The notes below the pieces were generated by a model. That model was not told the origin of the DNA. It was given only the letters and a program-made list of their open reading frames with translations, and did not search any database. The position numbers and the translations under genes are program-made. Below are positions 10,390 to 21,316 of a stretch of 64,000 bases of DNA, one piece after another (position 1 is the first letter of the stretch; the number at the start of each line of letters is the position of its first letter). The stretch comes from Prorocentrum cordatum (Eukaryota; Sar; Dinophyceae; Prorocentrales; Prorocentraceae), in NCBI GenBank assembly GCA_963575745.1, contig CAUYUJ010014269.1, forward strand, positions 158,023 to 222,022, read 5' to 3'.

Positions 10390-11475
10390 CTTTAACGAAG
10401 AACGACATCGAAACAAAAACGGCCCACGAAATCGCCAAAACACCGTTTCGGTTCACCCCTGCAATTGGATGAGCGTGAGCCTGCGCGGACATGCTGTCGG
10501 AACGGGCGGGGCGCAGACGGTGCCAATCCGACTCCCCACCTCGGCGCCGACGACGACCTTGCAGGTCGCAGCGCGGGTGCGCTTGCCTGGCCTCCTCCTC
10601 CTCCTCCTCCTCCTCCTCCTCCTCCTCCTCCTCCTCGATGCGGCCCGCGCTCGGGTGCCCGCGGCCACGGGCGGCGAGCGCCACCTGATCCCTGCGCGAC
10701 GGGCCATCGGGCCGCGGGGCCACGCTCTCCCGGGACAGCTCCTGGGGCCCCGCGCGATGGCCGCGAGGTCGGCACTTCGCCGAGGGGGCCGCGCGGAGAC
10801 GGCGAGCGGAGCACTGCTCGCCCCATCAGGGCGCAGAGCTCCGACACTGCGCCGCACGCCCTCGTGGGCGGCGCTGGCCAATCTCCACTGCCACGTTGTC
10901 GCCCATGTCGAGCGCGTCCTGGCACGGGGACGCGTCGAGCCCTTCCTGCTCGGGTCGCCGTGCCTTGAGCGACTCTCAGCGGCTCGCGGGGGACCTGCGC
11001 TCGCGGCGCGTTGCGCCTGGCCCGAGCGGGTGGCGCCTTGGAGGCGTAGTGAAACTGGCGCAAATCATCGCGTAAGACCACCGGCCGCGCGCCTGGAGCG
11101 AGGCGAGTGCGGCGCGACAAAACCCTGTCCGAAGCGCTGATTGCAGGAAGAAATGCTTTGGCAGCGGCTGCTCACAACCGCGGGATTGAGGATCAAACAA
11201 TCATAGCGTCGTCGTCCTTGGGGGCTCTGAATGCTCCGCACGCCTCGCCCCGAGAAAGGTCCGAGGAGGGAATCGAGTACAGAGCTCCACAGGAGTCCCA
11301 GTTCCGAAGAAACCCCCGCAACTCCGCCCGATCCACATGGGGCCGAGCGCACCGAAACCCCTCCGACCACTCTCCGCGCTGAAGGCGCAGGACCTGGGGG
11401 TTCAATAACGCATCGTGGACCCCAGCGACGGAAAGGTAGGGGGCGGGATCAAACTCGGCGAACAATCCCACCTGG
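10390..11475 (-). pseudogene. Retroelement reverse transcriptase remnant
   Basis: Minus-strand pieces in several frames line up in the order expected of an RT. The order is: residues around WDSCGALYSIPSSD (11,298-11,255) and GEACGAFRAPKDDDAMIV (to 11,193); LILNPAVV; then VVLRDDLRQFHYASKAPPAR (11,072 downward), whose D-x-x-x-F/Y corresponds to the first catalytic Asp block; then ALDMGDNVAVEIGQ (about 10,915-10,870) joined by frameshift to AHEGVRRSVGALRPD. From memory these blocks recur in one family of dinoflagellate polyproteins. The second catalytic Asp pair (YxDD) is not visible and is probably lost where a GAG expansion (10,589-10,636) has invaded. At least three frameshifts make it non-functional. 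Confidence 0.6.
10589..10636 (+). repeat. (CTC)n microsatellite in RT remnant
   Basis: Sixteen CTC triplets. On the minus strand it inserts a poly-Glu, poly-Arg or poly-Gly run into the retroelement frames. Confidence 0.95.
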
Positions 11476-14200
11476 CGCGGGGAGCCTCGACCTCGAGGTC
11501 ACAAGGCTCGGCGTGGATGGGATGCCAGGCCGCCGGGAAGGCCAACGACGCGCTGCTCGCTCGGGCATTGGCGCGCGGGGGCAGGCGCGAGGAGGGAAGT
11601 GACGCCTCCATAGCTGCAACGCGGGCGGCTAGGCCATGGGGCGAGACCTCGGCGAAGTCGAACTCAGCGAACGTCCGCCCCAAGTCGCTCTTGCCACCGC
11701 GGGAAAGGCGAACTGCGATCGCGCAGTGGCGCTCGATGTGACTCCGCGCGCCCTCCTGGCAAGGTTCGTTGCGCGCGCAAGTCTCGGAGGGCGCGAGGCT
11801 GGGCTTCCCCGAGGTTGACCAGTTGCGCGCAGCAGCAGCGCGCTGCGCCAGCGCGCGCGCGGCGCGCTTCAGCCGCCAACGCTTCCGAGACCTACCCGAC
11901 GCCAGCGAGAGGGGAGGCTCGAGAGCGGAGGCCAGAGGGCGCGGCGCGGCCGGGGATGGCGGGGGAAGGACCCCCCAAGAGAAGGGTCTCCCCGAACCGG
12001 CGCGCAGAGAGATAACGAGCACCCTGCCCAACCTGGGCCAAAGCAGTGGCCCACCGGGTGACATCGGTGTTCGCGCCTGGGAACGGACGCAGCAAGGCAG
12101 AAATGCCAGCGACAAAGGGCGCGACCTCGGCGGCGCGCGGCCCCGGCGCTGGGCAGCAACCCGGCGCCAGAGCCGCTAGGGCACGAAGGGCCCGAGGGCC
12201 CGGGCGGGGCCTGGGGGGGGCCCGAGGAGGAGCGAGAGTCGCCGCCGCGGAACGCGCCTCTCCCTGCGGGGCCGTAATAGCATCGCTGGAGTGACACTCC
12301 TACGGTCGCAGCTGCGCTCGGCCCCGGCGCGCTCAGCAGCCGCGACGTCGTCGAATTGATCGACTCGCCTCGACCTCTCCCCGCGGCAACCGCGCGCAAA
12401 AAACGCCCGCCTCCCCGCCGGGCCCCCCTGTGTTTTTTTTTGGGGGGGAGAAGGCTTCCGAGGGGGAAGCCGCGGCCTCGGCCGGGGCCGATGGCTGTGG
12501 CGGGGGCCCCCGACGATAGCTCGCGGCTTCAGCTGCCAGAGGCACTGGGCTGGGCGGGCCGCTCCCCAGACGCGGCGAGGCCGACGCCCTCGCGCGCGCG
12601 CACGCTTCAGTTGAGGCGCGAGCGGCGGCTGTCCCAGGGGCAGAGACCCGCGCGCAAGTGCGTCTGTAGGCGAGGCAGCTGCACCGGCATGAGCAAGGGC
12701 GTCACTGGCTCGGCAGCTGCCGTCGACAGCCCGACGGCCTCGACGTCCTCCGCGCCGGACGCGGACCCGCCGAGCGCGCCGGGTCCTGGAGGCGGAAGGA
12801 GCGGCAGCGTTGCTGGTGGAGGCCGAGCTGAAAGCTTTCTTTCCAAGACAGCCCCTCGCTCTGACGATGGGCAGCCGCCCTGCCGCCTGGGGAAGAGCCG
12901 GCGCGGGCCGCTCGGGGGGGTCCAAAAACCGAGAAACCACGCGGGCAATGTCCGCCGGCGCCGCGGGCGAGTCGGTGGCGGGCATACCCTCGCGCCCCCC
13001 CAGCGAGCAAAACTCGACGAGGACGGCGCCAATCCTGCGGCGGGGCGGCGGGGGCGGGGCCCGCGGAATCGGGGGCGGGCCCGAAGCCGCGGCCCGCGTG
13101 CTGCCCCGTGCCGCTGACAGCGGCGGCCCACGCGAGATTCCGATCGGCGTCGGATGTGAGGGCGGCGCCGCTTAGGTCCAACCTGCAGATCAGCTGGGCC
13201 CCGCGGCGGGCCCCTCCGCCAACCGCGCGACGCCGAAGGCCGAAGGCGGCGCCAAGTCTGGAAGGGGTCGCAAGTCAGCGCGCATGGGCGAGGCGGCCCT
13301 CGAGCTGCGCTGCAGGAGGGCGCCGAGCTCGCGAGCCGCGGCGGCAGCTGCGAAAACGCCAGCAGCATCGCTGGAGCGCCGCACGCCAACCAGCTCAGCT
13401 CCGCCTCGGGCCGCGCCGCCTGCCGCTCCGGCAAGCCCGCGAGGCGTGCGGGGTGAGCCGGCGGCGAAGGCCGCTGACCCCGCTGCTCGTAGGCGGCTCT
13501 GCGCCTGCAGCCGAGGGCGCCTGGGGCGGCGGCGGGGCCCTGCCCGTGGAAGCTGCGGGCGCAAAAATCGCAGCAGGCGTGATCGAAGCGGCCCCTGCTT
13601 CCCCGTCTCCAAACGCAGCGGCGAGGGCGGGCGCGAGGGAAGCGTAGGGGGCCGCCGCGACGAACGCCGCCCCAGATGCAGCGGCGCCGGCGGCTGGCTC
13701 CGTCGCCGCCACCGCCGCGTGGAGCGGCGGGGCACCTGAAAGCGTGGCGGAACCCCGCCTAACCTGAGCGACCGAGAAATGCCACGATAAGTCGAACGGG
13801 AGGCACCGCTCGCAGCCAGCTCGTCTGGAGGCGGGGGCGGGGTCCGCAGAGACGGGATCAGCGAGCGCTCCGAAAGCGTGGACCACCGCCGACTCCGCTA
13901 CCAGCCAGCGGAACTGCAGCCGGGGCGACGGTCGCGCATGGCGGACGCGACGGCGAAATCCGAGCACCCTCCTCCGCGCTGGCAGGCCGAGGGGCGGCCC
14001 GCGCGCCCGCGCGCAGTAGAAGCGGGGCGCGAAAGGGCCGAGGGCGACGCGCGATCGCCGACCTCTACACCAGCGCTGCCCGACGACTGGAGCGGGCAGC
14101 GCGTGGGTGGGGCCGAGAGGCAGCAGCCCGCGCCAAGCGCGCGCGGCAAGGCCGCAGCGACGTCAGCACGCAAGCCCGCGGCTCCAGGCGAGCGCGCTGT
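11476..14200 (-). other. GC-rich stretch, possibly upstream part of the RT polyprotein
   Basis: Long overlapping frames are open on both strands because GC is extreme, so openness alone means little. The minus strand lies directly upstream of the RT remnant and could be its gag-like N-terminal region. Fragments such as FAEFDFAEVSPHGLAARVAAMEA (near 11,620-11,690) and LFAEFDPAPYLS (near 11,465) look more protein-like than the rest. I cannot name any domain. It may be partly satellite. Confidence 0.25.
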
Positions 14201-14225
14201 CGGCGTCCTGAGGTGGGACCCCCAC

Positions 14226-14310
14226 CAGACGACAGTGTTGAGCCACTGTGGAGGCACGAGGGCGGGGGAGAGGAGGTGGAGGCTGGAAGGGTCCGCCCAC
14301 TCCGACTTCC
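14226..14310 (+). repeat. Direct repeat, left copy
   Basis: Shares CAGTGTTGAGCCACTGTGGA, GGCACGAGGGCGGG.GAGAGG and GGAAGGGTCCGCCCAC with 14,533-14,620. Spacing is about 307 bases, and there are few differences by eye. Confidence 0.9.
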
Positions 14311-14406
14311 CACCAGACCGCAGTGAGCAGAGAGCAGAGCGCCAGAAAACGTCCCGGAAGGACGGCCCTATGAGAGCCCGGCGGGGGCGCCGGAGCGCCA
14401 GAAGGC

Positions 14407-14607
14407 TCATTCGTTGTAGTTGCCGGAGTGGAGGAAGCGACGCATGTAGTCCAAGAGGCCTTCTTCACGAGTCTTCCACCATGGTAGGTTCTGGGCCAAC
14501 ACCCACCATTTGGAATCGTTGTCGGTGTCGACCAGACCGCAGTGTTGAGCCACTGTGGAGGCACGAGGGCGGGAGAGAGGAGGTGGAGGTTGGAAGGGTC
14601 CGCCCAC
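14407..14607 (-). CDS. Exon-like fragment ending NYNE-stop
   Basis: I do not recognise this. The minus frame contains VAQHCGLVDTDNDSKWWVLA, QNLPWWKTREEGLLDYMRRF and LHSGNYNE before a TGA stop. The 50-residue core has unusually ordinary composition for this GC-rich area. Its upstream part lies in the right copy of the 85-base direct repeat. It could be a terminal exon of a host gene or a fragment carried inside a repeat. No family is assigned. Confidence 0.3.
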   Translation of the reverse strand: MGGPFQPPPPLSRPRASTVAQHCGLVDTDNDSKWWVLAQNLPWWKTREEGLLDYMRRFLHSGNYNE

Positions 14608-14620
14608 GCCGACTCCCCCG
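14533..14620 (+). repeat. Direct repeat, right copy
   Basis: Second copy of the repeat at 14,226-14,310, same orientation. From here to about 15,290 the sequence is GC-rich with open frames on both strands and no supported gene. Confidence 0.9.
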
Positions 14621-15294
14621 CCTCGAGTGCAGGTGTCTTCCCACCAGTGGACCTCTGGCCTGTGTCAAGCGTGCGCCGTCGGCGTTGGTCGCGCGAGGAA
14701 CGGCTGGGCCCGCCAGCGGAAACGATCGCGCGAAGAAAGGCCGTCCGTCTGCGCCGCGAGGGAACAGTCTCGGGCGGGTCGCTGCAGTCAGACAGCAGAG
14801 GCGCAGAGCGTTCTGCGTCCGAGGCGAGAGCTGGCGCTGAGCCACGGCGCAAGGCGTGGCGCAGCTGCGCGTGAGCTCCTCGCCCTTGTCCTCCTCCTCT
14901 TCCTCGTACGAGAGCCTCCGCCGCCCCGAGGACCAAGGGGCGGGGGGCCAAGAGAGGAAGGAGAGGAGTTCTGCAGCGGCACAAGAAAGGCAGGCGCCAT
15001 CGGCAGCCGGACCTAATCGACGGGGCCCAGGAGCCAGCGCCGGAAACGCAGAGCCCGACGAGCCGCCGCAAGCGGGGCCAAGGGAGCCACCGCACCACGC
15101 AGGGCCCGAAGAGCCACTGCGAGCGGGGCCCCGCGGGCCCCCGCGGGAGATGGGGCCGGCAGGAGCCAGCCGCCCGCGCCGACTGCCGAGGAGCAGGCAG
15201 CAGACGGAGCAGGCGGGGTTCGAGGCCGCGCCTGGCAGAGGGCCACCAGGCCCTCCCGCCAGCAACGATCGGGGATATTCTGACCCGGGTCAAT

Positions 15295-15450
15295 CCAGAC
15301 CAGGGTCAGTCAGGACTTGCCGAACCCTGCAAGATCCTGCAAGATCCTGCACCCAAGCCCGGGCCAACGAAGGATTCTGCAGGATCCTGCAGGATCCTGC
15401 GCCCAAGCCCGGGTCAATACGACCCTGGCCCTGCAGGATCCTGCAAGCTC
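15295..15450 (+). repeat. (GGATCCTGCA)-type decamer repeat
   Basis: CCTGCA(A/G)GAT words repeat six to seven times in two clusters. The clusters are separated by the shared segment GCCCAAGCCCGGG(C/T)CAA, so a decamer array is nested in a roughly 55-base higher-order repeat. Confidence 0.8.
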
Positions 15451-15764
15451 GGGGCGCTCTGGCCGACCCCCGCGTTTGCATTGACCCCCGTCCCAAGGCT
15501 CCCGAAACGACGGAAGCCTTCGGCGAAGGCCGCTGGGGATGGGGACCACGGAGGACCCGACGCAGTCCTGAGCGGGCCCACGATTGGCAACCCCCCTGGC
15601 GCGCGGGCCGAGGGCGGCGCGTCGGCCACCCAGGGCCGAAGCAGCTGCAGACGATCGCGGCGCGCGCGAGGGCGGGAGAGTAAGAGAGAGCATTGGTGAT
15701 TTTCCTCTCAAGTGTTTGCAGATTGTCAGCCTTCTCGCCTTTTTCGGGTGTTTTCGGCGCTCCA

Positions 15765-15990
15765 AGATGACCCCAGAGGCCCCCAAGGCCTCCCCAAGAC
15801 GGCCCCCCCAAGAGGGCCCCCAGACTATCCTAGGCCCCAAAACCTCCCCAGAGGCGCCCAAGATCGCCCAAGAGGCCCCCAGGAGGCCCCAAGAGAAGAG
15901 AGCCCAGGAGGCCTCCTGGAGGCCCCACGGGGCCCCAAAGAAGTCCAAAACGAGGCTCCAAGAGGCCCCCAAACGGCCCCAAAGAGGCCA
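15765..15990 (+). repeat. Decamer-phased AGAGGCCCC repeat, copy 3
   Basis: CCAGAGGCCCCCAAGG, CCAAGACGGCC and CCCAAGAGGCC words recur every 10-14 bases. Same dispersed family as the copies near 0.3, 9.8, 33.7 and 53.2 kb. Confidence 0.75.
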
Positions 15991-16157
15991 CGCACGCGAA
16001 GGCAAACGCCTGCGATGGCAGAGCACGGGCCGGCGTAGTGAGCTAACAAGGCCAACGAGACTGCAGCCAAGGAAAGGGTGTTAGCACCCTGTCTGACCTT
16101 GAGCGGGTCTTGAGGTAAACTTCTTCCTGCTAGGCTGTTATACAGGCGCGGTAGCGG

Positions 16158-17625
16158 GATTTGCCGCTGGCAGCAAAATACATTCCATCGCCCCTGGCCA
16201 GGCCATGGGCGGTGGATATGTATGAGAGAGCGTGATCCACCGCCGCTTTACCATGGAAAATGTCACCCCTCTTCCTCCGAACCCGGGGGTCCCCCCCCTT
16301 CCCCCGCAAAACCACCACCTAACACCCACCCCCTCCGGAAAACCGAGGGGGGTCACTACCAATTCGAACCCCCCTCCAGAAAACCGGGGGGGCATGGTTC
16401 GACCCCCCCCCCCTCGCCGCTGGCAAACGACTCCCGGGACCCCACCACGGTCCTCACCACGCTCTCACCACAGTCCCCACCGCCACCGTCCCCGCCGCTG
16501 TCCCACTGTCCCCACTGTTCCCACCACTGTCCCCACTGTCCCCACCAGTGGTCGCACTGTCTCCACTGTCTTCACCACTGTCCCCACCACGGTCCCACTG
16601 TCCCCACTGTCCCCACTGTCCCCACCACTGTCCCACTATCCCCAGTGTCCCCACCACTGTCCCACTGTCCCCATCGCTATCCCACTGAGCTGTCCCACTG
16701 TTCCCACAACTGTCCCACTGTCCCCACCACTGTCCCCACTGTACCACTGTCCTATTGTCCCACCACCGTCCTCACCACCGGCCTCAACACTGTCCCCATC
16801 ACCACCGTCCCCTTACCACTGTCCCCACTGTCCCCACTGTCCCCACTGTCCCCACCACTGTCCCACTGTCCCCACCACCACCGTCCCCACCACTGTCCCA
16901 CTTGTCCTCGCTGTCCCCACCAGTGCTCCCACCAGTGTCTCACTGTCCCAAATGTCCCCTCAACTGTCCCCGCCACGGTCCCACTCTCCCCATTGTCTCC
17001 ACTGTCCCCACCACTGTCCCCCCTGTCACCACCAGTCCCACTGTCCCCACTGTTTCCACCGCTGTCCCATTGTGCTATCCCACTGTCCCCACTGTCCCCA
17101 CTGTCCCCGCCACTGTCCCAGTGTCCCCACTGTCCCCACCACTCTCCCCACTGTACCACTGTCCCATTGTCCTACCACCGTCCTCACTACCGCCCTCACC
17201 ACTGTCCCCACCACTACTTTCCCCACCACTGTCCCTCTGTCCCCACTGTCCCCGCCACTGTCCCACTTTCCCCTTACCACTGTCCCCACCAACACCACCG
17301 TCCCCACCACTGTCCCACTGTTTCCACTGTCCCCACCACTGTCCCACTGTCCCCACACCACTATCCCCACCACCACCGTCCCCACCACTGTCCCCACTGT
17401 CCCCACCACTGTCCCACTGTGCCGAGGAGCGGGAATCGTTTGCCGGCGGCGAGGAGGGGGGGAGGGGTGGGGGGATCGAACCGGTAGTGAGCCCCCCACT
17501 TTCTTTCATGATGGACCGGGGGGGAGGGTTCGAACCGGCAGTGGCCCCCCCGATTTTCGAGGGGGGGAGGGGACGGGTTGGAAACTCCCAGTGACCCCCG
17601 CGGTTTTTTTGCCAGCAGCGGCAGA
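16158..17625. mobile_element. Fold-back structure with satellite core
   Basis: The arms flanking the CCCCACTGT satellite are inverted relative to each other. Left GGTTCGACCCCCC..CCTCGCCGCTGGCAAACGA (16,396-16,438) matches the reverse complement of 17,422-17,481 (CGTTTGCCGGCGGCGAGGAGG...GGGATCGAACC). Left GTCACTACCAATTCGAACCCC (about 16,350-16,372) matches the reverse complement of 17,471-17,493. The outermost similarity may reach TTGCCGCTGGCAGCAAAA at 16,158 and its counterpart near 17,605-17,625. Each arm has internal subrepeats (AAAACCGGGGGG, CACT.CC..TTCGAACCC). This fits a fold-back element. No transposase is present. Confidence 0.5.
16455..17421 (+). repeat. (TCCCCACTG / CCACTGTCC) satellite
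   Basis: About 970 bases of CCCCACTGT and CCCCACCACTG units with variants (CCACCACCGT), in register long enough to keep all three forward frames open. The Ser/Pro/His/Val-rich readings on the plus strand and the Gly/Asp/Ser/Trp readings on the minus strand are repeat products. Confidence 0.95.
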
Positions 17626-17639
17626 ACAGGCTCTTTCAG

Positions 17640-17810
17640 ATGTATAGGTATCGTCGCTCGAGATTGGCGGACTACGGAGTGAAACTTCGCGGACAGCGAC
17701 GACGTGCTCGCTTGCTGGTTACTCGAGGAGTGCTGCCTCACATCCGAGCGGCGCGGAACCGAGTTAGACGAGAGGCGCACCGTCAGCGACGTGAAGACCA
17801 GGGGTGGTGA
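17640..17810 (+). CDS. Short Arg-rich ORF
   Basis: A 56-residue frame beginning MYRYRRSRLADYGVKLRGQR and ending HRQRREDQGW. About a third of the residues are Arg/Lys, as in small nucleic-acid-binding proteins. It lies just outside the fold-back structure. It may equally be a chance frame in moderately GC-rich DNA. No family is assigned. Confidence 0.12.
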   Translation: MYRYRRSRLADYGVKLRGQRRRARLLVTRGVLPHIRAARNRVRREAHRQRREDQGW

Positions 17811-18355
17811 AGCTCTTCCCCGATCTGCGCGGCAGCGACGCACGAGGACACAAGCGCCCACCGCACAAAAGAACGACACAATCACAGCCAGCAACAAGGA
17901 GGACCGACCGGAGGAGGTATGGCCCACCCAGGTCAAATCCGGTAGAGGGAAACAATTAGTAAACTCCCCCCCTGCCCCCCAAACTCAAAGTTGGCACGCG
18001 CGGGGGAGACTGCGGTCGAGGTGCAACTCATCAGAGCTACCGCCAACTTTGGAAATTGGGGGGAGGGGGGGGCGTTGACAGATGAATGTGGCATGAGTGT
18101 TCGCTATTTTTTTCGAGGCCTGGAGGAAAGACGCCAGCATGGAAAAAGACATCTCGTCGGAGATCCGGGAGGTGCACACCTGGCTGTGAAGCCCGCGCCG
18201 TCGGCTCTGCGCCTCGCATCCTCGGGCAGGCACGGTTGCAAAGAGCGTGTGGCCGAAGCCTGCTGGGGCACAGAGCCCAGATGCGGACGATGGGGGTAGC
18301 CCCAAGACTCGTTTCTCCTCCGCCTCATCCACCTCCTGCTCCTCTTAGTAGTAGA
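17811..18355. other. No supported gene
   Basis: Mixed sequence with no repeat and no frame that I can support. It ends in a GTAGTAGAAC/TCC run that leads into the CAT array. Confidence 0.4.
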
Positions 18356-18471
18356 ACTCCTCCTCCTCCTCCTCCTCCTCCTCCTCCTCCTCATCATCAT
18401 CATCATCATCACCATCATCATCACCATCACCATCAACATCACCATGACCATCATCATCACCATCACCACCA

Positions 18472-18523
<52 letters not shown>

Positions 18524-19096
18524 TTCTTCATCAGCATCTTCTTCATCATCATCGTCATCATTAACTATCATCATCCTAATCCTCAGCAGCAGCATCAGCA
18601 TCATCACCATCAGCAGAAGCATCATCATCATCATCATCATCATCATCAGCATCATAATCAGTACCAGCATCATCGTCATCATCAGCAGAATCAGCATCAG
18701 CATCATCATCAACATCAGCATCAGCATCACCGTCATCAGCATCGTTATCATCAGCATCATCAGCATCATCAGTATCATCAGCATCATCATCCTCATCATC
18801 ATCATAATCATCACAATCATCATCATCATCCTCATCATCATCAGCAGCATCATCATCATCGTCAGCATCATCATCATCATCATCAGCATCATCATCAGCA
18901 TCATCATCAACATCATCATCACCATCATCATCATCATCAGCATCAGCATCATCATCATCATCATCATCATCATCCTCATCATCTTCATCATCCTCATCAT
19001 CATCATCATCAGCAGCATTGCCAACATCATCGTCATCGCCATCGTCATCGCCATCGTCATCGTCATCGTCATCATCAGCATCAACATCATCATCCT
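18356..19096 (+). repeat. (CAT)n / (ATC)n trinucleotide array
   Basis: A CTC run (18,358-18,390) passes into about 700 bases of CAT/ATC triplets with CAG, CGT and CAC interruptions. It encodes poly-His, poly-Ser/Ile or poly-Met in different frames. The 408-residue His-rich frame through it is an artefact. Confidence 0.97.
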
Positions 19097-20737
19097 ACTG
19101 GTCCTCCAGCTGATCTGGCGCAACTCCTTCCTGCACCATCTTCACATCCGCTGCCGCCTCCCTCCGCCCACCCTTCTCGTCGGTCTCCCATCCCCTCTTC
19201 CCTAAGCACCCCCTTCCACCCTTCCCCTCCCCGCGTCCACCCCAAGGGAGGGCGAGTCGCCAAGGGAGGGCGAGTCGCCAAGGGAGGAAAGGGCTCGTTG
19301 GGCCTCGCTTGAGGGGGGGGGGATCACTGGATGGGGGGGGCAGAAGAAGGGCCCTCGAGGCCCCGTGCATCTGTCGATGTCGCGCGTGCGTGCTTGGCTC
19401 GATGAGCCAGCATTAGGGGGCCACGTGCGAACCTTTCCACCTGCAACCGTCCTCCTCTCTCCTCCATTCCCCTGGCGCGGCGCGCGGGCGTCTTCCTCGA
19501 GGAACATCAGAGTATCTCTATCGCCGCTGTAGTTGTTCCTCATTGCGTCTGCCGTGTTGTCCACCGCGAAGACCGACAGGGCCGCGACCGCAGTGAGCAT
19601 GAACGCCAGCAGCACGCGCCCCTCCCCTTCATGCTTTTCTCCGCGGTCTCCCTCGGCCTTCTCTTGCCTCTGCCCGCGCACTCGAGGTCCCCGCGGCCCT
19701 CGGAGCACAAATGCATCGCTCGCTCAGCCTGCCCGCCCCTTGGTCTGGACACGCCTCGCTGTTACACAAGCGAGACTGGTTGCAGAGGGCACCCGAGAGG
19801 AGACATGACTCTGCCGAGAGCATCCCTTACTTACCCCGGGCATGAAGAAAACACCTGATGCGATAGACAGGACACAGGGGCACCCTTGATGTTGCAGGGC
19901 CGTCCTTCTCGACAGACGCGATTGTGTGCCTCACTGCCGTTGCGGTATGCCAGTCCGCCCATACCTCGCTATATGGAAATGTGTACACAGATATATACAT
20001 CTGAGAGAGAGCGCGCCCGTGGCGCACTCCCAAAGGACCTGCGCTGCCTGAACGCCCCCCCTCTCCTGTTTTTCCGCCCCTCGGAAGCTACCCCCCCTCC
20101 TCCCTGTCCAAAGGGGTGGAAGGGCTTAGCTACCCCCCACCCCTTGAACCTCCCCCGCCCGAAACACCCCCCTCCTTTCCCTCCGCCCCTCGAAAGCTCC
20201 CCACCCCGCGATGGAGACCGATTGCAACCACGTCGGACCGATCGTCGAGTACTTCGGACTGATCACAACCAGTGGTTGCATTGTTTTCGGGTCGCTTCAA
20301 AAAAGTGTCGATTCAGAGGTTAGATCAGAAGAGCACTTCTGGGTGCACGGAACTCCCTAAGTCGCCCAATGGGAATCTGATACAGCGGTTGCGATCGGTC
20401 CGATCACCGACGGCCGATCATGATCTCCGCTAAACACATGTGTTTGAGCTCGAACGTGGCCATGATCTGTATACGACTCCTATGTGTTTCGTATACGATC
20501 CCTATGCGATTCGTATACGATTCCTATGTGATTTGGTATACGGTTCCGATGTAATCCGTGTACGGTTCCAATAAGGAATTCGCCAGAATCCTAAGAGGGT
20601 CTCTTCGGGAACCTAGAGAATTCCTACGCATCATACCAATTCCTAGATTCCTGGGAGGGCCTCCTCGGGAACCCTGGGAATTCGTATGGATCCTGCCAAA
20701 TTGCCAACAATTCCTGATCAGGATCCCTAAGGAAGGT
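19097..20737. other. No supported gene; short repeats
   Basis: GGGAGGGCGAGTCGCCAAGG is repeated near 19,245-19,285. Around 20,465-20,570 variants of GTATACGATTCCTATG occur four or five times. At 20,575-20,760 GGAATTC/TTCCTGGGAGG words are arranged as imperfect repeats. Nothing here looks like a gene. Confidence 0.4.
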
Positions 20738-21316
20738 TCAGAATTCCCATTCGCAGATTCCTGGGAGGAAGGCTTCCCAGGTCCCTGCCAAAGTCCAAGC
20801 GCCTCGGTCCAGCTGCCCTGCGTCCAGGACGGTGCCGTCCTTCCACAAGGACGGGAGAAGACTCCGAAGGAACTTTCCTGACTTTGCCTCTGGTGCCACA
20901 ACTACTATAATAGCGCCGTTAAGGTTCCTGGAGCAGAAGCTGACCCAATGCAAATTGATGGCTGGGCAGTAGTTGCACCTCACGTATCTCACCAGGTCTA
21001 CCAGCGCCTGCTTTGACAGCTCGCTGAACGCTCGCGATTGGAACTTGGGCAGCGCTGGTGGCGGACGTGCTGCCGACAGAGGCGGCGTCCAGGTTTCAGC
21101 AATGCTGCTTGGCAGAAGCGGGAGCGGAATCCAGGCCGATTGCCGCCTCGCTTTGGGACTTGCTGGCTCCTCTGCTGGTTGCGGCAGGTCCTGAGGACCA
21201 GCCCCGCTGAGGTGGCAGTCGTGACGCCGCTCTGGAGCCGGGGCCAGGCGGGAGCTGGGCTGGTGACTCTGCTTGCCGCTGGTCTGCAGGGCTGGCTCGC
21301 CGGATGCTTGATGCAC
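20738..21316 (-). CDS. Unassigned protein-like ORF
   Basis: A 192-residue minus frame from a Met at 21,316. Residues 1-90 are Pro/Ser/Ala-rich. Residues about 91-150 read as ordinary globular protein: LPKFQSRAFSELSKQALVDL, VRYVRCNYCPAINLHWVSFC, SRNLNGAIIVVVAPEAKSGK. A hydrophobic strand (AIIVVV) follows a CNYC pair. The layout loosely recalls the N-terminal domain of Rex1-type RNA exonucleases (a P-x-W-V-x-x-x-N-R-x-L motif before a strand), but this is a weak guess. The end falls in GGATTC repeats. It could be a gene fragment. Confidence 0.3.
   Translation of the reverse strand: MHQASGEPALQTSGKQSHQPSSRLAPAPERRHDCHLSGAGPQDLPQPAEEPASPKARRQSAWIPLPLLPSSIAETWTPPLSAARPPPALPKFQSRAFSELSKQALVDLVRYVRCNYCPAINLHWVSFCSRNLNGAIIVVVAPEAKSGKFLRSLLPSLWKDGTVLDAGQLDRGAWTLAGTWEAFLPGICEWEF

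Noticed and set aside
12176-14840. Long frames on both strands (up to 320 codons) as host genes
   Set aside because: Extreme GC keeps all frames open; composition is Arg/Ala/Pro/Gly-dominated and no domain is visible.
16222-17647. Long Ser/Pro/His frames of 420-471 codons
   Set aside because: Read-through of the CCCCACTGT satellite in all three forward frames.
18086-19312. 408-residue His-rich open frame
   Set aside because: It is the translation of the CAT trinucleotide array. Every other frame is open as well.
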